A model generated the notes under the pieces. The model was given only the letters and a program-made list of their open reading frames with translations, did not search any database and was not told the DNA's origin. Position numbers and translations under genes: made by a program. This document shows, one piece after another, positions 37,001 through 49,000 of a DNA stretch of 64,000 nt (the first letter of the stretch is position 1; every line of letters starts with the position of its first letter). The DNA comes from Ectobius pallidus (taxonomy: Eukaryota; Arthropoda; Insecta; Blattodea; Ectobiidae), in assembly GCA_964059195.1 (NCBI GenBank), contig CAXKWD010000011.1:9626366-9690365 (forward strand), given 5' to 3'.

Positions 37001-40000
37001 ACTGTAAGAAAGTTATACTTTCATGCAAAAGCAAGAGCTGAACCTACCAGTATTCTCGTTGAAAGCATGTCATAATATTTGTCTATAAGCTCTGGCCGAC
37101 TGAGAACAAACTTCCCAACAAGATCAACAGCTGCTTCCCTCACTGATGTTGACTGGTCAAGAAAGGAATGCCTTACTCCTCTCTGCATGTCATTTCTGCC
37201 AAGAACACCAGGATCTGCCTCGACAACCATTGTCAAGCATTTCATAGCTTTGGTTCTGATAGCTATGGAGCTTTCTGTGAGAACAAAGAGTATCTGCAAA
37301 GGAATAAAGTTTAACATTAGCTTAGTTAATTCTAAATCACCAAAGGAATGGATTTTCTTATGTGTATACAATGGATAATGCTGGCCTGCGACAACTTTGC
37401 CATGTTGAAGAAAATGAATGACTTAGGTGGAAAACGGTGTGCTGATTCAAAAACGACAACAGTTTTGTCATCACACACATACCGTATTTACTCACCTATA
37501 ACACCCCCCTTTTTTCACAATTTTCAACTTCTAAAATGGGGGAGGGTATAATAGGTGAAATTTTCACATGACATAGGTTGGGTTATCATGCTTTAAAAGC
37601 GGAAAAAGACACATTTAGCGTCTTTAAATCAACACACAAAATAGTTTAAATCCTTTTTTTTATTTACAAAAAGTTAAATTATCACGTCATTTTAACTTTA
37701 GAGTTTTAAACAGTTTGGTATAGCTCCCGCCTGCATTACCGCAGCTGACTGGGTCATGTGACTAAACGCTGCGCGTGCCCGCGTGGTGTTCAAGGTTAAC
37801 TCAGCATTGCAATGTTGTCATCCAACTGGGCAGCAACTGCCTAAATTTCGTATCTCCCGTTCTTCACACCACGGAATGATTTCAACATTTTCTTTGCTCC
37901 TGATAATTTGTCTTTCTGTTTACGCCAATAAGATATCATACATGGCTGCATATTCTAACACACTCAACTTGAAGGATGCCGTAAAACTTGCTCTACAACT
38001 CATTTTTCACGTGCTTACTAACTCTCAGGCAGGCAACAATACACGCGTACGGTGGAAGTTGAACTCAGAAACCTGAAGGGCATTGAGAAATCTATGGGGG
38101 AGGTGAGAGTAACAAAGGCCAATACACAGGTGGCAGGGAAGCGTGTGTTTTACCGTTAACAGGAATGTTGCAGTTGCCGATCACTTTAAAAGATTTTCTG
38201 CATTTTTTTTTTTTTTTTGCACGTTGCTGAAAATTGGGGGGGGGGGGGGTATTATAGGTGAGGGGGTGCTATAGATGAGTAAATATGGTATTTTATGTAA
38301 ATCACTATTGCATGAATTATACTGTATACTATATGTAGCTCATCAATCATCAGTAAATCATAAACACACAAGTGATACTTTATGCATGTCTGTATATACA
38401 ATGAGTCCCACGCAAGAATTGGCCAATCTGAACGATCGGGTGAAATATCTATGCAAATAAACCTGTGAACGGTGTAATGATTCAGTTTCTCACGTTTACA
38501 GTTGGAATTACAATGAAAATAACCACACACCTCATCACAAGAGATGTTGGAAATGTTCTCCTCTTGCATCCGCACAATACTAGCACCTTTTTAGGAATTT
38601 TCTTCACACGCAGAAGTTCAGCTTCGGAGATAGAGTTAATTTCTCTTGTGATATTGTCTTTAAGTTCTTCTAATGTATGGGAAAGTGACCTATACACTTT
38701 ATTTCTCAAGTTGCCCCATAAATAACAGTCACATACTCGGAAGCTGAATTTATGTGCATGAAAGAAAATTTCCTGAAAAGATGCCAGTGTTGTGTGGATG
38801 CAAGAGGAGGACATTTCCAACATATCTTGTGATGAGTTACGTAGTTATTTTCATTGTAATTCTAACTGTAAATGTGAGAACCTGAACCATTACAACGTTT
38901 GTGGCTTTATTTGTGTAGATATTTCAACCGATCGCTCGGGAGTTAGAGCAGGGGCCGCCGCGACGTGGAAACTCACATGATTAACCAACTCTTGCATGGG
39001 ACTCACTGTATATATATTATATTTCTGCAGAACAAGCCAAGCCTAGTCTGCTTCCACACCTCTTAATTCTTTAACTTATGTCTATGCACAACCGGCATAT
39101 GAGAAATAAATCTATCAATGACAACCCAGAAGTGTGCCACATCTTGTACATTTATCTCAATTAAGATAAGATAAACCCAAACCTTAAAGGAAAATGTGTT
39201 CTAACATAAAACCTCAAAGCTGCAAGTTGCTATTCAGTTGATGACAGTGAATTATCCATTTATTTTATTGTCAATTTTCAAGTACTCTTTTCATTCTTGC
39301 TTTGTGTTACAAAGTTAACAATAGTAGAGGAGTGATTATCATGATTGTGACTTCTGATTGAGTAATGTATCAGGATAACATGAAATGAATAAATAAAAAA
39401 TTATTAATCAGAAGGTGACAGGCACATATGTACACAGTACTGGATACACTTTCACCATCATATGCTGAATGGCTAAGTTTTTCAAAGCCTTAAAAGACGT
39501 TATTTTACCATTATTTTACCTTAAGATTGCAATTTGCAAAGTTTTACATAACAACTTCTATAAGGCTGTCTAGAATTTTGTTCACACAGGTTTAAAATAA
39601 TTTAGACTATCAAATAAATAAATAAATAAATAAATAAAGTTGACATTAATACAGACATGGCACAAAGTTTTTATAACCCGAGGTGACAAACAGAAAAAGG
39701 CAAATAAAACTGAGAAAATGAATCATTTTTTTTTCATATGAATAAAGTTTAATAAATCAAACTCACCCTCTGCAGGTATCTATCAAAGCTCTGAGAGAAA
39801 GGCCTTTTCGATGCCAAGTATCTGGATATCAACTCTGCACTTTCATAGTCAATGTATGTCTGAAGAACTTGTGTCCTATTTCCAGCTCCTACATTGTCTC
39901 GAAATGGTCGAATCTTACTGATGAGGAACTGTTTGCGAATTTCAATGAGACGATACACCTGAGCGTTCTTATGCTCATTCTGCCATGGCACTTTGCTATC

Positions 40001-43000
40001 TTCATCATCATCGAGATCAGTGGTATGGGGACTCTCTTCATCACTAGTTTCATCTAAAAAGAAAAATACTTATCACTTTCAGGGGGTTGGAAGGGAGTTT
40101 AACAGTAATACAACTTCAGTACACTAGAAATAATAATCATTTTATGGTTATTTTATTCCTCACCATGACACTGGAATAAACAAAGTGACTTTCTTTATCT
40201 GTAGCAAGACTGAGTAGGGAAATATACACCCTAACTTCATTATTAGGTATATTAACTCAGAACAATTGTCTCAATGGGTATCCCTATTATCATCAGCTGA
40301 TTCCTATTGGCCATCTATTGGTGGATGAACTTGTTAATCAGAGTTCCCTGGAGGCCCACTGAGGTGAAGTTTAACAGATTTTGCAGTTCTTTTGAATGAA
40401 TATTTCCTCCCAGATCATGAGCTCTAATGGTTTCTGTACTGTTTTAGTAATTCTATATTATCCCCAATTTCATTACCTTCTTCCCAATAATGAGTTGCTA
40501 TTGGAGACTTTGTAGTGCGCGAAAGAACAGATGCTCTTTTCTAAAGAAGATACCAGAATTAAAAAAGGGCCTGGCTTTCAGAGGGAGTTGTAAACATATG
40601 AATGCAGTTTTTATGGTTTCTGCTAAAAATGCTTTGTCATACTGAGTACAGGCTGTGTTAGCTAAACAGCCAGTAACATTTTGAGTACATTAATGAAATA
40701 ACTATTATTGGGGCATTTGAAAAAAATAAATAAAAATAGTAATAAAAAACAGTTTGCAGTATAGCGACATAGTCTATACACATTTTGAAATATCTTTTGT
40801 TTACTGTATGTGTAAAATGTCTATTATTTCATTCTGGTTCAGTGAGAAAATAAAAAAGAGAAATTTGCCGTGATGTAAAATTTCTAGATGGCACGGATCC
40901 TGTAAATCATTAAATGGCAATGACTTAAGTGGTTATGTCCAAGGTAATAAAATGCACGAAATAGCTATTTTGCTGGAGAATAGTTAAAGAAACTGAGAAG
41001 AATTTTATTCAATATCCAGTGGAGAAGTAAATTGCAATATATATTGAAACATCCTTTTATACTCACCTTTCCGTTTCTTCCGGTTTTTCTTCTTTCTTGA
41101 AAGTATTTTGCTGGGGGATATTTTCCCTCCATTGGACGGACGTCTTTTCTCTGCATCAGCATCCCAATACCACTGAGCCAGATAAAAATGCCTGGCATAA
41201 GTTAGAGCTTGATCATTCTGACCATTAACTGCTAAATAATCCAGCAAGACCCTCTGCAAAAACTGTGTTCTTTCTTCTTCGTAATCAAGTTCTTCTCCAT
41301 CTTGATTCTGCAACGTAACGAGAAAGTTATCATCTACAACAGGCAACTGAGGTAAATATAATATTCTTACACTGAAATAGACACACTATACTGTTTCTAC
41401 GTGTTAATTCCCATTACTAATTGTATTACCAAATCAAAGCATGTAAATTTGTAGGGGAGAATGCAATAATATATAGCCTATTGTGTGGCAATAACAGCTC
41501 CGAAAAGAATATCAGTTATTATAATTATTGTTATTGTTCTTGTTGTTCTTGTTATTATTATTAATAATAATAATAATAATAATAACAATAATAATAATGT
41601 GATGTATTTCTGTAGAATGCTTACCTTCTTCTTGTCACTTGAATCACTATCATCCATTTCTTTTTGCTCCTCAGCTTTGATCTCAGCGATAATCTGATCT
41701 ATTGCATTCAGCTTCCGCTGAGACAACACTGCATCTTTCCTCAGCCTTGCAGCAACAACGCCAAGGTAATCCAGTGAAGCAACCCTCAGCGACATATCAA
41801 TGCCCTTGTTGACAAAGTTACTCACCTAAAAGAAAAATATACTCGTTTGAGATACTGATCCTGTACAACAAACCCCTGCAGAGAAATTAGGCAAATTTGG
41901 AACTTGTCTTTCCAATTACAGTAGAACCCCAATTTAACATTTTCCTGCATTTTTCATAACCCCAAACATATCACACATAACCAATGTAAATGTTTACAAT
42001 TTAATGTTATTACTTGTAATATAAAACCCCCATTTTAAGTTAATAAATATTTTTGGATTGCAAATGTTTATAGCTAAACTCTTGTAATAGAAAAAACACT
42101 GATAGCTCTGTAACTTTTGATAAATTGCAATCTGACAGCAGGAAGCACTTGCTGCTCCCACGTGTTCACCAACAACCAGTTTTTTAGTAATGACCCTGGT
42201 TAATCTTTATAGGGTGTTTGCAGAGAGGAACATAGTTGTGAATCTTGGAAAGTTAGCTTGCATATTATCAAAGCTTATGAACCAATTACATATTGCTTTG
42301 CATTTTGAGGGTAAATCGGAACTCTGAGTGATGAAAACAGCAGGTAAACACTTTCCTAAATAAAAAAGTGCATGAAATAGAAACAAAAATCCAGTTAAAA
42401 TACTGAATATGGCTTGATCCCTTGACCACAATTCAGCAGATACCATAGTATTTCATGCTATAAAATTGTATTACAATTTATTTTTCAAGTAAAACAGGAT
42501 GTTTTCAATTAAAATAGGATTCGGTAAATAATATAAATTTCTGCATAAAAGTTTTATTGCTTAAAAACAGCAAAGCCTCAATTTATTCAAATAATTCTGT
42601 ATCCCCAGAAAAATTTTAATTGAGGTTCTACTTTAAAGCAGGTACAATACGTTTTTCCAATGGAATGTACACCTTTCCTATGCATCTCTAAATTGATATA
42701 CATCTTGCACTCACATTAAAAATATAAGAGATTCTCAATCATTAGATGTAAGCAAGAAACATTATAAAATAAGGCGAGTTCCTAAATTCATCGGACTGAT
42801 GAGCAATTGATTCCACCAACTGAAGGCTGGATATGACAAATTTTTTGATGGATTCATGATGACTGATAAATTAAAAAACCATTCGCTGGCCAAAGGGACG
42901 TTTATCGAGAGTGCTAACAAAGTAACCACACATAAGATTGTAAAATATTAGCGATGGCATTGTTGGTAACTCCAGTTAACTATTATCCCACTAAATATAT

Positions 43001-46000
43001 ATATATATATATATATGATTGATTTGCATTTACATTAAATATAATGGAAACTGATTATAATAATGATATATTAAGTCAAATAAAGAAACAAAAGTGAGAT
43101 ATACATTAAAATCTCATCACAAAGATAGACTCACCGGTATCTTATTAGACAAAATTGGTTTATCGCAATACCTAGACAGTCTGAGTGTTTTATGCTGCAA
43201 TATACATAAAAATTACAGTAGGTATGTTTTCAAATTGACCTGAAATTACTAATATTATTTTATACGATTTATATTTTATAATTTTAACAATATCAACCAG
43301 AATAATTTAAGTGTGACTTAAAATCTATGCCAATGTAAGAATTCATTATGGCTGCAACCTAATGTACTGCTTTTGTTTCTTTCTCTTTGATGTTTAGCCC
43401 TATATGAGCTAATCCTCAAAAATATATTTAACTAATATTTATGTAAATAATGTAGTATATGGTCGGTCGTTTAAACTCAAACTTCACTTACTTGTTTCTT
43501 TTCAATGATCAGGAGGCTGATTGAAATCATGATTCTTGAAAAGAAACAAGTAAGTGAAGTTTGAGTTTAAACAACCGACCATATACTACATTATTTATAG
43601 TACCACTTCACTGTAAAAAATCCCACATAATATATTATATAAAATTTATGTGTTTGTAATTTTATCAACGTTATGTTATGATTCTTATAAGCGCTGTCTC
43701 CATTACACAATTTTGAACTGTGATTCATCTGAACCATCAGACATTCATGTACGATGGAAATGATGCCAGTCGATAGGATCCAGTGCAAACCCATCAGAAT
43801 GTAGAGAACACTTTGATGGATAGCCGATGAATTCCATCAATGAAATTAAAAACGCTCTGATGAAAGCTCAATGCCATCGTATGGATCCATTGGTGAATTT
43901 AGAAACCCGCCAACAGTAAATGCAAGAATAGATAGTATATACAGTAATTACCATAATAAAATTATTTCATATTTCACATTTACATAGTTGAACACGTTAT
44001 TTCATTAGAGAAGTATTAAATGTCAAGACATTTGTTTCTGAAATAATGAACATGTGACTCGAAGTCCTTCAGTGTACAATGCAAGATAAAGATAACTCTT
44101 TCGAAACACTCACAGAATGGCAATCGCTTAGTTGCAATCAATCTCCATGGTAAGGTACTATAATTGAAGTCCTTTCAAATCTAAAGTCCTACAAAATTTA
44201 AAATTTATCTTCTATTACCAGCAAATAACATTATAGGAATCCAGCCCCTGCTGCATTTTCCACTGTTGCTCTAAAGCACTACTTTCAGTAATGCATGTTT
44301 CTCAAAAAACAGACCATAATATTCAATACAAAGTGCTGAAATACTTTCACTATCTACTATTGTTATGTTTTTCTACATCTTTCCTTTTGGGGTACATCTC
44401 TGTCATTTCTGAGATTGGTGTGCACCCTATTATATGATGTGCTTAAGACAATTTAACTCCAGTAGCACTCATTCACAGTACTTAAAGCAAAACTAAGGGA
44501 ATGCCGATCAACTAAACAGACTGGAATCTCTTAACATAAAGATGGCTCTGTGAGAATTTTGGCAAAAAAGTAAGAAGCTGATATCTTCAGTTTTTTAAGG
44601 AATAAATCATTCAGAATAAAGATGAGACAGACAGCAGGATCTTACCAGCAACTTTCCCAACAAGCTCAGAAGCAGTTCAGTAGCTGGCCACTCAGGCTTA
44701 TTCACAGTTGTTAAAAGGTCTTGAACAAAATTTTCAAACAGCGGTCGGTAATCAATTTCCTCTGTTTTGCTACCACATTTGTTGAGGAATACGGAGAGGA
44801 AATTAGCTGCAGTTCTGTAAGCAGTCTCATACTTATTGATGATTAGAACATCACGATCAACCTGCATGAAATGAGAGAAAAAAACAATGTTACATAAAAT
44901 AAATACAGTGTCAGATTTTGAAAGAATACTTCCACAATGCATTTGCAAATAAGATATTAAGAAAGAAAGACAATTTTTAGTTACTGATTATGTACAGACT
45001 TGGATGCCTTCTTAATTGGCCTCTGGTCAACTAGATTGCTAATTATTGGGTACAAAAATATTTTTAAGCAATATTTCAAGTAGAAACTTACTAAATTAGA
45101 ATGTACATTTTGTCAGTAGAGATCAGCTGAACCCATCAAATCATTATGTTCTAATTTGGCAAGTTTTTACTTACAACAATTATGTGAAGTCGAAAGTTTT
45201 GAAGTTTAATATATAAAGGTCTTTAAGTTGAAATGTTAATACAGTATTGGGAATGCTGGACATGCTAAAAAGTAGGGAAAAAGTGTAGCTGAAGCAATCC
45301 AAACTTTCATTGGTATTATCAGCTATTAAAATCAGATTTAAAAAATAAATAAAAATCACAAGTTTTTAAGTATTCTAGTGGAATTCCTGTAACTTCCATT
45401 GACAACCCTCTGGGGACTACTCTTGTATGACTGATTAAGAGGGACTCCTTTCAGTAACATACAGAACAAAAATACTTACATTCACAAGCTTGTCCTTGTC
45501 CCCTTCTTCGTTTTCCTTCTCCTTCTCCTTTTCCTTTTCTTTCTCCTTCTCCTTATCCTTTGAATCTTCCTTTCTTGACTCCCTGTTTGCTACGCTTTCA
45601 GTCTGCAGCCTCTCCGGTAGCACAACAACACACTGAATCAGCTGTAATACCAGTGCTGTCAACATCTGAATGTACTCCTCCGAGTTTAGCCTGTACAAAC
45701 GGAGACTCCTTTTGCTGCTGGGAAGCCTCGCTATTGATGCCAAGATGTCATCTAACAATAACCTTCTGTGCTTCTCATATTTTGTAAATATCTAAAGAGA
45801 ATAAAAAAACATAACTTTTATAATCATCACAAATTTAAACCAATGCAACAGTACATATTTTAATCTTCCTGTTTTTAACCCCAGGACTCCAAAGGAGTGA
45901 AACATTGAACGAAACACTTTTAATTTTATTCTTGTTTATTTCAAATTATTTTTACAGAATTACTTCCTTTTGAGTTATTGTCAGTACTAGAAACATATAA

Positions 46001-49000
46001 GGAGTCACTGAAATTGTATTCAATTATCTGGACATATATTTTATATGTCGGGACCTGCAAAACGTGAGGTTATTTTATCCAGAAAAGTGGTGTTATTTGT
46101 TATAAAAAGGGATGTTATTTTGAACATTAATATATATTATAATAGGCCTACAAAGAATTCTACTTGAACATGTTATCCCTCAAAAGAAAACATTGCCATT
46201 GTAGCCATATTTTGCTCTTTTGAATTGGTTCTTTTCTCTGTTGAACCATTGCTGCAATTTGAAAGAAATCTTTCCAAACCTACGTTAATACAAGGGAAAA
46301 GAGGGCACACTCAAATCTGCTAAAGTGCCGAGCCTGAGATCAGAACTCTTTACGACTTCTCACCAAAGGTGAGATTGACAATATTTGTCTTTATAATTAT
46401 GCAGGTCTCACCCTAGTAGCCAAGTAGCTAGTGGTTGAGAGCACAGAGAAAGGTTCAATGGAGCAATTCATGGCCACTTACTGAATTTTCTGGTGTATAC
46501 GATGCTCTGTTACGTAAGACGTGTCCTAAAAATTAACACAATTTTTCAGGAAGAAAGAAAGAACACTTTTTCATAACCAAAATCTAACCACTCATGAACG
46601 CTAGACCTACTCAGATTTTAATGGTATAGCCAGTTCTTGCGTATCATACTTCCAGTAAATAAACACAGCTAATTGTAATAGTAGGTAAGCCTCCAATGTC
46701 TTCCAATATGATGAAATTTAATTTTTTAGTTATCAAAGCCTGAATTCACAGAGGAAAAGCTTCAAGTGTTTTCAGGTACACTACTGAGAACAGACAATTA
46801 TTATTTTCCTGCACATTTTACTATAACCAAAAGATCTGAAAGCAACAGATTGACAATGATAATTTTATTTTGTTTTCCTATTAATTCTATTAAATTTTTG
46901 TTTGGGAAATGAAATGAGCTTCCAAGGTTGATAATACAGGTTACTATTAAGTGGGAGATGTACTGATGAGCCAGCATGACTGGCAGAAGTGCATCTGCAG
47001 CACCCTCACACAATCTCAAATGGAATTACTCGGACAAAAACAAAGTGCACTGCTTACTCATGCTGTTTTGCAATATTTTTATGAAAATGGAGCCAGAAAT
47101 TTGCTCTATGATGCAGTTTTCCATAATTCTGCAAAAAAAACTGTGGTTTTAATGTATGCGGGACTGAAAAATAACTCGCAAAGTAGAAGAAAACATACAA
47201 TCACGAAAATGTTTGTAATGCTAGGCCTTAAGTAGAGATACTTTGTACCTATTTTATGAGTCTTTTACACCAGAAAATAAGATGGATAGTTTCTAAAACC
47301 ATAATTCCATTCTAAATTTGACAAAAGTCACATTTTTAGAAAGAAAATAGTTAAAAATAGTATGCTGACTAAATATTATAAATGGTTTGAACTTTTCTCA
47401 GCGAATACTATGTAAAAGTTCTTCATGGCCGAGTCGAGGTTTTAAAAAACTCCGAGCTTTTGGACTCCATCTCTGAGTCCATCTTCTGGGAGTTTTCCCA
47501 GAAGTTTCCATTGGACTCAGAGATGGAGTCCAAAAGCTCAGAGTTTTTTAAAACCTCAACTCGGCTGTTAGCTGCAGTAGATGGAAACTTCTGGGAAACT
47601 CCCAGAAAATGGACTCAGAGATGGAGTCCGAAAGCTCGGAGTTTTTTAAAACCTCGACTCGGCTGTTAGCCTGTGAAGAACTTTTACACTGACTAAATAT
47701 TGTTTAAATTTATTCCCATACAAAGTGCTAAATTTATGTGAATTTTAAATGTCCCTAGCTGAGTATCATTCTTGCCTCTAAGAGAAATCCTACTGTTCTG
47801 ACATTATATGGTATTACTTATGGATGTTATACTACTTACAGTGGTGACCAACTTGAGAGCTGAAAGCTGAAGTTCACTAACACTTTCAACAAAGAATGGG
47901 GCAACTCCCATAGATGAAGCATGAAGAACCGCCGTATCCGTGAGGACCTGAATGTTGAGAAGTTCTGCCAGCAGACTCACAAGCTCATGCAACTTATTAT
48001 ACAAGGTTAGTATGCTCTTCTCCCGTACTTCTTTGGCATGTGCACGTTTCTTCCTTCCACTCCCCAAGTCTGAAAATGCACGTAGAATAATCATATCCAT
48101 GCAGTACAGTTTACTACATACGCAATCTTGTAATTTCCTATGTTTCAATTTTAAATACCATATGCACTCAAATACTACCAGCATATTTTTTAAAAAAATC
48201 ACGTACAAAAAACTGGGATGCGGGTATTATTTGAATACTGGACTTGTCCCATCTGAATTTCAACATTTTATACCATATTGGCTCAATATAACACGATTCT
48301 CTGTAGTAACCTCACAGTACAGTATAATAGTAGCGAAGCTGAAATGAAAGGAAAATGAGACAAAGAAAATGCTTTATTACGCACATGGCCCTCCAGATGA
48401 ATGGCAGTGAAACAAAGCTTTACACGTAGAGATGCTGAGCATACAGTGCATTACCAAGCAGAACCACTAATTCGGGGAAAGTTCGGTAAAGTTTTGTGAA
48501 ATTCCACAAAACTTTGACCTTGGGTCGGATGCACGTCATCGCGTGTGGATTCCCGCTGAACAGTTGAATCCACGAATTTAGTGTGTTGTTGAAGATGTTA
48601 CCTGCGCATATAAGACTGCGAGATTTCGGCTGAGTGTTACCATGCTCAATATTTTAGCCTACCATATTTAATTCTTTTATGATATGTAATGTTATTATTT
48701 AATTAAGAATAAAACTGACAAAATAATTTTATACATGGGCCTATAGATTTTTCTTTCAAATTTTGTTTAGAAAAATTTGGGTGCGGGTATTATTCAGGGT
48801 AGTATTTGGGTATATACGTATTTCTACTATGTTTTCCTATAATACTCTAAAACAGAAATAACTAACTTGGCAACCTTTGCCTGGTATTACTGGTTTAACT
48901 AATTATTGTAATACAGCATGTTGTAGTTTAGTATAACCAGTCGTGGATTCTGTTTCAATACTGTTTGTATGGTCGAATCATAGTTGTACTATGATACTAT

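Noticed and set aside
41485..41697. 70-codon ORF with an asparagine run
   Set aside because: Produced by the (AAT)n repeat.
46951..47235. 94-codon plus-strand ORF
   Set aside because: No recognisable domain, composition like the surrounding intron.
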